NCBI RefSeq assembly: GCF_008369935.1
Contig: NZ_VTUZ01000032.1
Location: 1-64,000 of the forward strand
Source of the DNA: Paraburkholderia panacisoli
GTDB lineage: Bacteria; Pseudomonadota; Gammaproteobacteria; Burkholderiales; Burkholderiaceae
Length of the DNA: 64,000 nt
Direction of reading: 5' to 3'
Every line of letters begins with the position of its first letter. Positions within the stretch are counted from its first letter, which is position 1. Under the pieces are notes generated by a model, which searched no databases, was not told the origin of the DNA, and saw nothing but the letters and a program-made list of their open reading frames with translations. Shown here one piece after another: positions 49,609 to 57,825 of the stretch. The position numbers were made by a program, and so were the translations under genes.

Positions 49609-50551
49609 AGACGGCCCAGCCAGACGCGGTTTTCAGTTTCTGCTGCCGATGCTTGTCGAGCCGTGTCAGGTAGTAGCGCGTGAGGAATGCGATCAGGAGA
49701 TCCCGCCCATTGCCGGGCGGCAGGCCACGATATACACGCTGCACATAAGACACAAAAATCCTGCGCAAAGTACGCTCGGGGTATTTGACCTGATTCATGA
49801 ACGTCACGCGGTCATGCGCCAGATCCGAAAAACAGTCGCCGTGGTCGTCGATGAACATGATCAACGCACCGGCGGTGTAGATCAGTGCAATATAGTTCAG
49901 ATCGAGTTCAGGCAGCAGAAATGCCGATAACACCAGAATCGCGTGACCGCTGCGATTGCTGGCGCATTGCCTCAATGCGTTCAATTCCGAGCGCCCGGGT
50001 CGCGCCTCGCTGTACGTGCGCGCGAGGCGTAATTCGACGTCATGCTTCTGCGCTTCGTAAAGCCGCAAAATGGCCTGGCGTGTCGTCGCATTCATGATAT
50101 CGCGCCCGCTAAAAAGCCTCGAGACGATCACATAGAAAAGTCTCTCGCGATCGTTGCGCAAATCGAACCAGCCTTCAGCGAGCAATACGCCCAGGCGGTC
50201 AAGATAGTCGCGCGTCGTCGCATCATCGAAGTCGTCAATGAAACTGTCCGCCAGAAAGCAGCACGCGCCGAACAGGCTGCCGACATGCTGGCGCCGTGCA
50301 TCATATTCGAACCCTGCAACTTCCGTGCAAGCATGACCGACCACATTCATCTTGGTGGTCAGTTCAAGCATCTTGAGGTACTCGTCACGCGATCCAGTCA
50401 GCATCGACGGATGATAGCCGCGTACCAAGGGCTCCAGATGCTCCGTCACCACGTGCCGATACGACCGGATCAACTGGTCGAGCCGCTCGCGCGCCGACCG
50501 GGTCGGATCCCAGTCTGCTCCCATCTGCAGAGATGCACCGGACTGGCTCAT
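49601..50551 (-). CDS. Class I isoprenoid-synthase-fold protein, block member 1
   Basis: A 316-residue all-helical protein with two aspartate-rich motifs placed as in class I isoprenoid synthases: FLADSFIDDFDD (about 99-110) and ALIMFIDDHGDCFSD (about 229-243). It lacks the basic FQ-x-x-DD-x-x-D context of ordinary prenyl elongases, so a divergent synthase, a terpene cyclase-like enzyme or a prenyl-binding protein are all possible. AAAGGAGG precedes the ATG. It is the first gene of the 13-gene block and pairs functionally with the GGR-like flavoprotein at 44034. Confidence 0.75.
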   Translation of the reverse strand: MSQSGASLQMGADWDPTRSARERLDQLIRSYRHVVTEHLEPLVRGYHPSMLTGSRDEYLKMLELTTKMNVVGHACTEVAGFEYDARRQHVGSLFGACCFLADSFIDDFDDATTRDYLDRLGVLLAEGWFDLRNDRERLFYVIVSRLFSGRDIMNATTRQAILRLYEAQKHDVELRLARTYSEARPGRSELNALRQCASNRSGHAILVLSAFLLPELDLNYIALIYTAGALIMFIDDHGDCFSDLAHDRVTFMNQVKYPERTLRRIFVSYVQRVYRGLPPGNGRDLLIAFLTRYYLTRLDKHRQQKLKTASGWAVYE

Positions 50552-50613
50552 CGGTACCGCCTCCTTTCAGGAAAGCGATTGCCGCGTGATTAAACACTGC
50601 TCTTCAATATAGG

Positions 50614-51002
50614 TTACGAATTGAAACATTGAAAATGTGATTTGCTGGGAGTGGCCCGAAGATCGCCGAAACATTTCCGTCCGGTCGTCTTCATGCGTTC
50701 GTCACGGTGCAGGCGCTTGTTCTCCGCACGCAGGCGCGAAAGTTCCATCTGTTCCGGCGTGACTTCCTTCGCCCCCAGGCCATTCTGGTCGCCGGCCTCA
50801 GCAGCTTTCAGCCAGTCGCGTAGCGTCTGCGCCGACATGCCTAATTCGCGGGCCACCGCGCTCACGTCTTGCCCGTCCTCGACTCGTTGCACGGCCGCTG
50901 CCTTGAACTCTGCCGTGTACACCTGGTTCGGTACTTTGAACATTCCCTCTGTCCTTCCTTTGGGTCGACTTTATACACGACCTGCCGGAAGGCGAAATTT
51001 CA
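50614..51002 (-). pseudogene. IS3-family OrfA relic with one terminal end
   Basis: The minus strand encodes NQVYTAEFKAAAVQRVEDGQ, then DVSAVARELGMSAQTLRDWL and LSRLRAENKRLHRD, an IS3-family OrfA HTH and leucine-zipper start. It diverges after about 80 residues and there is no OrfB. The element end TGAAATTTCGCC is visible at 51002-50991. It lies just upstream of the isoprenoid-synthase-fold gene, so the block promoter may lie in or beside this remnant. Confidence 0.75.
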
Positions 51003-51786
51003 GGGGAAGCTCAGTGTATTGTTCTGACGAACAGTTGCTCACGACGCGTGTCAGGCAATGCCGAACATATTCACCGTGAAACACGAGCAAGTGCCGTTGA
51101 AAGACGCCTCGCGATTTCGTAGAAGCTACGTCTTTTCAGGCACTTACGATTCTTCACTTCGGCCTGATTTCGAACCTGGCACAACCTGTGCCTTCTTTTC
51201 TGCAAACGGCGCGGCATCCCCGCCGCCCGCAATCGTTGATCGCCTGATCGTCGTTTTCGTCTCTTTCGGACCCGGCGAATTTAATGGATCGTTCTGCTCA
51301 AGTGGGACCGTGCGGCCATCGAAGCTAGATAAAAATTTGTGATTGCGCCGGCACAGTTGGGCAAGCAGGCGACAGTCGGCCGCGATATGGCTGGCACGCG
51401 TGGGAGGTGCAATACCGCACGACAGCGCGCGAACAGGCAAGCAGTTGCGAGAGGCAATCCGCGAGAAATCACGGTGCATGAAGCGGCGCATACGGAGGTG
51501 AGACGTGACAAGGTATCTCGTACAGGATTAGTTAGGAATAGAAAATACTGGCGCTAATAATCTTCCTTCGTTGTTCGTCTTTTATTCGAGCAAGGACTTT
51601 GCCGAGTCTTAACTGGCCCCACTTCATGTGGCAGTGTGACACGGTCAAGATCTCATGGCCTGACGGGGTCGTGCCATAGCCAGTTTTTGACAAGAGTTCG
51701 TTGACGTCACATTGTGAAGATTGTTTGATGCCGTCCGTGACTACGTAGGTATTTGGTTCTAGCGCTCCCCGTTGCGGGACCAATCG
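51003..51786. other. Non-coding stretch upstream of the LuxR-type gene
   Basis: No supported gene on either strand. A 96-codon open frame on the minus strand (51532-51822) overlaps the LuxR start and resembles nothing. The region includes an imperfect inverted repeat (51089-51145) and should contain the promoters of the LuxR operon. Confidence 0.5.
51089..51145. repeat. Imperfect inverted repeat, 17-18 bp arms
   Basis: AAGTGCC-GTTGAAAGACG (51089-51106) mirrors CGTCTTTTCA-GGCACTT (51129-51145) with one mismatch and a small bulge. The centre is 22 bp. It could fold as an RNA hairpin or bind a dimeric regulator; no U-tract follows. Confidence 0.5.
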
Positions 51787-52620
51787 ATGATATATGGAGA
51801 TGGCAACTTGGTCCCAGCTCAATCCACCATAGAGTTCAAACTGCTCTCATGTCATAGCGGTCCGATTCGTCGCACATCCGATCTGATTGAGCGACTGGAC
51901 CGAATAACGGAGAAAGTCAAAGAAGTCGTCCATGTCAGACGGTGCGTGATTCTTCACGAGCGCAAGGGAAGGACAATTTCTCAAGGGGTCGTCTATCGCA
52001 ACGGTTCCGCTGATGGCCAACCTGAGGGGCTCCTGGGGCAAACGTTTTGCGGGCCGGCGATCGGCATCGAGCAGTACCTTGGATGCTTTGCGATCTCGGA
52101 ACCACTCGACCATGCCTTCCAGTGGCGTGACCCCGGGGGCGTATTGCCTGCTCAGGTGTGTCTGCCGGTGCGTGACGTGGCGTCCCACATGCAGGGCGGA
52201 CAAGGCGTGGCCGCATGCGTTCGCTCGGGTGTGCACGGCATGGGCCATGTGGTCACCATCTTCCAGCTCGAATGTTCAACCGTCAGTACGCATCTCGCGC
52301 TGCTGGTGAATTTCATGGCGCTGCATTTGCATTCAATCCTCACGTATGAGGCGTTTGAAGCAGTTCAACCTGAGGTTGAATGCAGTCCACCGGAGGCGTG
52401 GCCGAGCCAGCAGTCCGATGTCGCTCAAGTCAGATTGACCGGCAAGGAGCGCGATGTGATCAAGTGGGTGATCGAAGGCAAGACGGCGTGGGAGATTGGG
52501 AAAATATTGTGTGTCTCCGAGCGGACCGTGAAATTCCACCTTACAAACGTTTATGGAAAATTGAACGTTTCCAACAGAGCGCAGGCGGTGGCCAAAGTTA
52601 GTCGACTGGGTCTGATTTGA
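51787..52620 (+). CDS. LuxR-family transcriptional regulator
   Basis: A 277-residue regulator. The C-terminal HTH (about 220-275) is canonical: LTGKERDVIKWVIEGKTAWE, then IGKILCVSERTVKFHLTNVY and GKLNVSNRAQAVAKV. The N-terminal 200 residues have the size of an autoinducer- or ligand-binding domain but no convincing acyl-homoserine-lactone signature, and no luxI gene is nearby, so it is a LuxR solo or ligand sensor. ATG at 51787 is the likely start. It heads the operon that continues at 52633. Confidence 0.88.
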   Translation: MIYGDGNLVPAQSTIEFKLLSCHSGPIRRTSDLIERLDRITEKVKEVVHVRRCVILHERKGRTISQGVVYRNGSADGQPEGLLGQTFCGPAIGIEQYLGCFAISEPLDHAFQWRDPGGVLPAQVCLPVRDVASHMQGGQGVAACVRSGVHGMGHVVTIFQLECSTVSTHLALLVNFMALHLHSILTYEAFEAVQPEVECSPPEAWPSQQSDVAQVRLTGKERDVIKWVIEGKTAWEIGKILCVSERTVKFHLTNVYGKLNVSNRAQAVAKVSRLGLI

Positions 52621-52632
52621 AGGGGAACCACG

Positions 52633-52881
52633 ATGTCGTTCAAGGACAAGACCATTGCATTTGTCGCGAAGCACGGTTACACGTACCGCAGTTACGTGCT
52701 CTCCATATTGTTTCTGCCACCGGCCGCCGTCTATATCGCATGCAAGAAGCCGGGGGTGCCGTTGCCGGGCCGCATCGTGCTCGGCGTGATGGGGGTTGTC
52801 GCGCCGCCGTTCATCGGTGGGGCGACGCTGATGATGCTCAAGTCGCTGGTGGATCTTGTCCGCAGATCGCTTTGGGCATGA
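52633..52881 (+). CDS. Small inner-membrane protein
   Basis: An 82-residue protein with two probable membrane segments (SYVLSILFLPPAAVYIA and IVLGVMGVVAPPFIGGATLMM). AAGGGGAACC precedes the ATG, 12 bp after the LuxR stop. It resembles small YqaE-like or holin-sized proteins only in layout. It is probably translated with the regulator gene. Function is unknown. Confidence 0.7.
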   Translation: MSFKDKTIAFVAKHGYTYRSYVLSILFLPPAAVYIACKKPGVPLPGRIVLGVMGVVAPPFIGGATLMMLKSLVDLVRRSLWA

Positions 52882-53118
52882 CTACGCAATGAGCGCCGCG
52901 ATGACCGACGGCCCCTCGATGCATCCGGATCCGTTGGTACAGCGAAGTGACTACGGCGCAGCCGACTCGCAACATTCGCGGATTTGTTCCCGTAAAAGGT
53001 TTGCCCCATCGAACAGGTTTTCTCTCGCGATCAAGTTGATATTCTGCGCATAGTGATTTCCTTCGCCAACGTCTCCGGCGTTCCCATTTTGAGCAGCGAA
53101 CCTCCATTCATCAAAACC

Positions 53119-53829
53119 ATGAACGCCGTCAAACTCGAAGCCATTGAAAAGAGTTACCCCATGGGTGCGGTCAAAGTCACCGCGTTGCAGGACGTCAACC
53201 TTGAAATTCGAGGCGGCCGGCTCACGGTGATTTCAGGAGCGTCCGGCAGCGGCAAGTCGACGCTCTTGAATCTGATCGGCTGTGTCGACCGTCCCGACCG
53301 CGGACGCATCTTCGTCGCAGGCGAAGAGGTTAGCCAGTTGTCCGACGACGCGTTGTCGGACTTTCGCGCACGGCGCCTCGGCTTCGTCTTCCAGAATTTC
53401 AATCTTCTGCCTGTATTGACGGCCCACGAGAATGTCGAGTACCCGCTGCTGCTCGCAGGCATCCGTTTGACAGACGCGCAGCGGGCAGAGCGAGTCAGGG
53501 AGTTACTTGACGCGGTGGGTCTCGCGGACAAGGCGGGGCATCGCCCAGGCCAGCTCTCGGGCGGTCAGCGTCAACGCGTCGCGATCGCGCGCGCGCTAAT
53601 CGCGTCGCCACAACTGGTGCTGGCCGACGAGCCCACCGCCAATCTCGACAGCAAGACGGGCGAGGCGATCATCGGCTTGATGCGCCGGCTGCAACGCGAG
53701 CGACGGGCTTCGTTCGTGATTTCCTCGCACGATCCCCAAGTGCTTGCCGAAGGGGACGACGTGATCAAAATCGCCGACGGACGCGTTGTCAGCGTGTCGC
53801 GCGCAAGCGCAGCGGAGGTTGTGGCATGA
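53119..53829 (+). CDS. ABC transporter ATP-binding protein, LolD/MacB-like
   Basis: A 236-residue ATPase. Walker A (GASGSGKSTLLNLIG), the Q-loop (FVFQNFNLLP), the ABC signature (QLSGGQRQRVAIARAL), Walker B (LVLADEPTANLD) and the H-loop (VISSHD) are all present. ADEPTANLD is typical of the LolD/MacB/FtsE group. ATG at 53119 is chosen from homology; an in-frame GTG at 53053 would add 22 residues. The stop overlaps the permease start by ATGA. Partner of the permease at 53826. Confidence 0.9.
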   Translation: MNAVKLEAIEKSYPMGAVKVTALQDVNLEIRGGRLTVISGASGSGKSTLLNLIGCVDRPDRGRIFVAGEEVSQLSDDALSDFRARRLGFVFQNFNLLPVLTAHENVEYPLLLAGIRLTDAQRAERVRELLDAVGLADKAGHRPGQLSGGQRQRVAIARALIASPQLVLADEPTANLDSKTGEAIIGLMRRLQRERRASFVISSHDPQVLAEGDDVIKIADGRVVSVSRASAAEVVA

Positions 53830-55214
53830 AAACACTGGCACTTGCAATACGCAATCTGCTTCGCAATCGGCGACGTTCGATCACGACGCTTCTGGCGATG
53901 ATCGTCGGCGCACATGCGGTCCTACTGTTTGGTGGCTACACGCGCAACATCACCTATGGCTTGCAAACCGACTACGTGAAGTACGGCGGACACCTGCAGA
54001 TCGAACGGGCGGGCTATTATCAGTTCGGAAGCGGCAACCCGGCCGAATATGGGATCGCCAACTATCGAGAGATTATCGACGCGCTGAAGTCCGACCCCGT
54101 GCTCGCGCCGATGGTGCTCGTGGTGACGCCGACGCTGCAACTTCAGGGGATCGCCGGCAACTTCAAGCAAGGGGTGTCGCGTACCGCACTGGCGCTGGGT
54201 GTGCTCGTCAACGATCAGAATCGGATGCGCGGATGGAACGACTACCATTTTCCCGTGACGGTACCGCCGCTAGCGTTGACGAGAACTGAAACGGACGCGG
54301 CGATCGTCGGCATGGGCCTCGCGCGGGTGCTGCAACTGTGTGGCCAGTTGCACGTGCGCGATTGCGCGCCGCAGACGAACCCGACGGCCAACGCGGGCCC
54401 TGGTCTGCCAGCGGATGTAGCTCAACTTGCACGCACGACGCAAGCCGCGTCGACTAGTGCCTCGCAACAGTCGACTATCGAGCTGCTGGCCGCCACCGCG
54501 CGCGGCGCTCCGAACGTTGCGGAACTGCACGTCGTCAAGGCGGAGCAGCAGGGCATCAAGGAATACGACGACATGTACGTCGGCCTTCATCTGGCTCAGG
54601 CGCAGCGCCTCGTCTATGGCGGCGATCAGCCGAAGGCGACAGCGATTGTCGTACAACTGGCGCATACTGGAGATATGCCCGCCGCCAAGGCGCGGATCGA
54701 GCATCTGCTGGCGACGAAGTTCAAGCGTGAGGAGACCGAGGTGGTCGACTACACGACGCTGAATCCGTTCTACGGACAGGCACTTGCGATGTTCGCCACG
54801 CTGTTCGGTTTCATCGCACTACTGATCGCTGCGATCGTACTGTTTACGGTCGGCAATACGATGAGCATGGCGGTCTTCGAGCGTACCGTCGAAATCGGCA
54901 CTTTGCGGGCGATGGGGCTGCGCCGCGAAGGTGTGCGCCGTCTATTCATGTGTGAAGGTCTGCTGCTGGGCGTGCTGGGCGCGTCGCTGGGCGTGCTCAG
55001 TGCAGCGGCACTCGCCGCCGTCATCAACCATAGCGGGCTCTCGTGGACACCACCGGGCCGCTCGCCGGTGCCATTGATCATCCGGGTGTGGGGCGAGAAC
55101 GATCTGATTGCGGGGACGGCAATCGGCCTGCTGCTGGTTTCGATGCTCTCCGCGTGGTTCCCTGCACGACGTGCGTCGCACATGAACATCGTCGATGCGC
55201 TTCGCTATGCGTGA
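53826..55214 (+). CDS. ABC transporter permease, LolE/MacB-type FtsX family
   Basis: A 462-residue permease with the FtsX/MacB layout. The N-terminal membrane helix (ITTLLAMIVGAHAVLLFGG) is followed by a large periplasmic domain. Three C-terminal helices follow (FATLFGFIALLIAAIVLF, then GVLGASLGVLSAAALAAV, then AIGLLLVSMLSAWFPA), and the segment FERTVEIGTLRAMG is typical of FtsX domains. Such Type VII ABC systems extract or move lipids or lipoproteins rather than importing solutes. With the LolA-like protein downstream it may move a lipid-like cargo from the inner membrane. Confidence 0.88.
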   Translation: MKTLALAIRNLLRNRRRSITTLLAMIVGAHAVLLFGGYTRNITYGLQTDYVKYGGHLQIERAGYYQFGSGNPAEYGIANYREIIDALKSDPVLAPMVLVVTPTLQLQGIAGNFKQGVSRTALALGVLVNDQNRMRGWNDYHFPVTVPPLALTRTETDAAIVGMGLARVLQLCGQLHVRDCAPQTNPTANAGPGLPADVAQLARTTQAASTSASQQSTIELLAATARGAPNVAELHVVKAEQQGIKEYDDMYVGLHLAQAQRLVYGGDQPKATAIVVQLAHTGDMPAAKARIEHLLATKFKREETEVVDYTTLNPFYGQALAMFATLFGFIALLIAAIVLFTVGNTMSMAVFERTVEIGTLRAMGLRREGVRRLFMCEGLLLGVLGASLGVLSAAALAAVINHSGLSWTPPGRSPVPLIIRVWGENDLIAGTAIGLLLVSMLSAWFPARRASHMNIVDALRYA

Positions 55215-55287
55215 GGCATAGCTCGATGCAAAGGCTGATGCCAATCCGGTTCAATCCACCTATCTTTCTTGTGCAGGGGTGACGATC

Positions 55288-55731
55288 ATGCAAAAGTTGC
55301 TCAAGCAGTTTCTGATTGCTTTCATCCTGTCGTGCGGCTTTTGCACCGCGTTCGGCGAACAGGCGCCGGCCAATCTGAATCTGGCGTTGACGCAGCAGAC
55401 AAGCACAGGCAAGTACGTCGTCGCACTCGAGCCGCCCAAACCGGGCGTGTACATCGGCCAGATCCAGACGTGGCGAATCACGCTGCGCGACGCGTCGGGA
55501 CAATTGGTGCGAGGGGCAATGATCGACGTCAGCGGTGGCATGCCGCAGCACGGACACGGGCTGCCGACGCAGCCGCAGGTCGTGCAGGAGCAGGGCGATG
55601 CCGGGCACTACCTGCTGGAAGGCATGAAGTTCAGCATGACGGGCTGGTGGACGATCAAGCTCGAGGTCAAATCGCCGATCGGTACGGATGTGGTGACATT
55701 CAATGTCGTGCTGCCGCCATCGTCGTCATGA
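55288..55731 (+). CDS. Secreted YtkA/FixH-like domain protein
   Basis: A 147-residue protein with a signal peptide (FLIAFILSCGFCTAFG). The mature part is a small beta-sandwich with the YtkA/FixH-like motif GGMPQHGHGLPTQPQVV, His-rich and possibly metal binding, and a C-terminal FSMTGWWTIKLEVKSP. AGGGG lies eight bases before the ATG at 55288. It is in line with the ABC and LolA-like genes and should act in the periplasm. Confidence 0.75.
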   Translation: MQKLLKQFLIAFILSCGFCTAFGEQAPANLNLALTQQTSTGKYVVALEPPKPGVYIGQIQTWRITLRDASGQLVRGAMIDVSGGMPQHGHGLPTQPQVVQEQGDAGHYLLEGMKFSMTGWWTIKLEVKSPIGTDVVTFNVVLPPSSS

Positions 55732-55793
55732 TCCGGCGCGAAGATCGTGATAGGTCGAACCATCTGGCATCACGCAATTTCGAAGAGGTCGAC

Positions 55794-56909
55794 ATGCGAA
55801 GGATCGTAATGTTCTGGCTGCTATTGCTGATGGCTTGCGCGCCGTTTGGCGTCGTGAATTTCGCCCATACGGCGTCGGCCAGCACGGCGGCCGCCCGGGC
55901 TGACCGCCTGCCGCCTTATCAGCCACGTTTTAACCGCACCCGACCGGTCGTGGTGGTGGTGGCCGAGAACTACTACACGGAACTGACGGACTATGTGATC
56001 CCGTACGGCATACTGACCGCCTCCGACGCGGCCGACGTGATTCCGCTCGCGACAGAAGCAGGTCCGATCCGCATGTTCCCTGCACCGATGAATGTCATAC
56101 CGCAGGAAACGACTGCGCAATTTGACCAGCGCGTCCCCGAAGGCGCGGACTACGTGATCGTGCCGGCGGTGCATCGCGATGACGATCCGACGTTGGTGTC
56201 GTGGGTTGCGGGGCAAGCGAAGAAGGGCGCGACGATCGTCGGCGTGTGCGACGGCGTGTGGGTCGTGGCGAGGGCGGGTCTGCTCGATGGCCGGCGCGCG
56301 ACGGGGCACTGGTACTCGATGAGCGATCTGCGCAAGAAATTTCCACGTACGCACTGGGTCGAAGGCAAGCGCTATGTCGCCGACGGGAGAGTGGTCACCA
56401 CCACCGGCGTGACTGCCACTATTCCGGCTTCGTTTGCGCTGGTGGAAGCCATCGCCGGGCACGAACGCGCGACCAAACTGGCGGAGTCGCTGGGCAGACA
56501 GTCGTGGTCGTCGGAAATTCCGAGCGAGGAGTTTCATCTCGGGTTGGCGTCGATGATGACGATCGCCGGTAACTACGTGTCGTTCTGGTCGCATGAGGAT
56601 TTCGGTATCCCAATCGCGCCCGACGTGGATGAAATCTCGCTCGTACTGAAAGCCGACGTCTATTCCACGACCTTCCGCTCCACCGTCTATACGGTGGCAG
56701 CCAGCCGGGATCCAATCCGGTCGAAACGCGGGCTCATGATCGTGCCGGACCGGGTGGCCGGCGTCGATGCGCCGAGCCGCATGCTGCCCCCGCCTGATTC
56801 GACGCAGCCGCTGCGGGCGCTAGACGAGTCGCTCAAGGCGGTCGCGAACGACTTCGGCAAGCGCACGGCCGCATGGGTCGCATTGCAGATGCAGTACCCC
56901 GGCTACTAG
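55794..56909 (+). CDS. Secreted DJ-1/PfpI-family protein
   Basis: A 371-residue protein with an N-terminal signal peptide. The DJ-1/PfpI domain begins at about residue 50 (PVVVVVAENYYTELTDYVIP) and has the nucleophile elbow GVCDGVW with Cys152, followed by ARAGLLDGRRATGHW. The C-terminal part beyond residue 240 is extra and not recognised. The domain order resembles the N-terminal sensor half of GlxA-like proteins, but there is no AraC HTH, so it is more likely an enzyme or chaperone in the periplasm. Confidence 0.8.
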   Translation: MRRIVMFWLLLLMACAPFGVVNFAHTASASTAAARADRLPPYQPRFNRTRPVVVVVAENYYTELTDYVIPYGILTASDAADVIPLATEAGPIRMFPAPMNVIPQETTAQFDQRVPEGADYVIVPAVHRDDDPTLVSWVAGQAKKGATIVGVCDGVWVVARAGLLDGRRATGHWYSMSDLRKKFPRTHWVEGKRYVADGRVVTTTGVTATIPASFALVEAIAGHERATKLAESLGRQSWSSEIPSEEFHLGLASMMTIAGNYVSFWSHEDFGIPIAPDVDEISLVLKADVYSTTFRSTVYTVAASRDPIRSKRGLMIVPDRVAGVDAPSRMLPPPDSTQPLRALDESLKAVANDFGKRTAAWVALQMQYPGY

Positions 56910-57030
56910 CCCCCGCGAGTCGCGGCCGCGCGCCAACAGCGCGGTTCCATCCAACGTGTCGTCGCCGGCCTGCCATGGGCAGGCTGGTTTCCTACACCCT
57001 TTGAAAATCGTGATCGAAAGAGAGCCTCCC

Positions 57031-57825
57031 ATGTCCAAACTTCTGATCGCCCGTTGGGCCACCGCCCTGACGATGGCTGCAGCGCTCTGGTCCGCCGCGC
57101 AGGCCGCGTCCGTTCCTACCGATGCGCAGAGTATCCTGACCGCGAGCGACGCGATTCGCAATCCCGCCGAACCGTTCTCACTGACGGTGACGCTGACACA
57201 ATACACCGATGGCAAGCAGACGGATTCCAACGCATTGCAAGCGTACTCGCGCATCGATCCGAGCAGCGGCCAGTTCCGCAGTCTGATCCGCTTCGAGGCG
57301 CCCGCGCGTGACGTGAACAAGCTGATGCTGAAAACCGGCAATGACCTGTGGTTTTTCGATCCGGCAAGCAAGGCCAGCATCCGCATTTCTCCACAGCAGC
57401 GGCTGCTCGGACAGGCCTCCAACGGTGACGTGGTGACCGTCAACTTTGCGCAGGGCTACAAGGCGCGCATCGAAAATGAAGAAGACGTGCAGGACGGCGA
57501 TCGGCAGACGCGCCGCGCGTACAAGCTGGCCCTTGCCGAGAGTGTGCCGGACATGACATACAACTCCGTCGAGATGTGGATCGATACGACGACTCAGCGG
57601 CCGATCAAGGCACGCTTTTTCAGCGATAGCGGCAAGCTGCTGAAAACCGCTTTTTATCGACGCTATCAGGAGCAGCTCGGTGCGCTAAGACCGACCGAGA
57701 TCGTTATCATCGACGGGCTCAATCCCAATCTCGTCACGGTCATGCGATACGCGGATTTCACTTCGCGGCAGATTCCTGACAGCTGGTTCCAGCATGATTT
57801 CCTGCCGAGCTTTCAGCCCGAATGA
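57031..57825 (+). CDS. Periplasmic LolA-like lipoprotein-sorting protein
   Basis: A 264-residue protein with a signal peptide (ATALTMAAALWSAAQA). The mature part matches the outer-membrane lipoprotein-sorting family of LolA-like half-barrels: FRSLIRFEAPARDVNKLMLK, the GNDLWFFDPASKASIRISP strand pair, QRPIKARFFSDSGKLLKTAFY. The end overlaps the next gene by ATGA. Together with the LolD/LolE-like ABC genes and the following barrel protein it looks like a Lol-type route to the outer membrane, dedicated to the product of this locus. Confidence 0.85.
   Translation: MSKLLIARWATALTMAAALWSAAQAASVPTDAQSILTASDAIRNPAEPFSLTVTLTQYTDGKQTDSNALQAYSRIDPSSGQFRSLIRFEAPARDVNKLMLKTGNDLWFFDPASKASIRISPQQRLLGQASNGDVVTVNFAQGYKARIENEEDVQDGDRQTRRAYKLALAESVPDMTYNSVEMWIDTTTQRPIKARFFSDSGKLLKTAFYRRYQEQLGALRPTEIVIIDGLNPNLVTVMRYADFTSRQIPDSWFQHDFLPSFQPE

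Noticed and set aside
42192-50551. A family-2 encapsulin cargo operon, because of the isoprenoid-synthase-fold gene
   Set aside because: No HK97-fold shell protein with a cyclic-nucleotide-binding insert is encoded in or beside the block.
51532-51822. A 96-codon minus-strand open frame upstream of the LuxR gene
   Set aside because: It overlaps the LuxR start, matches no family and lacks a ribosome-binding site.
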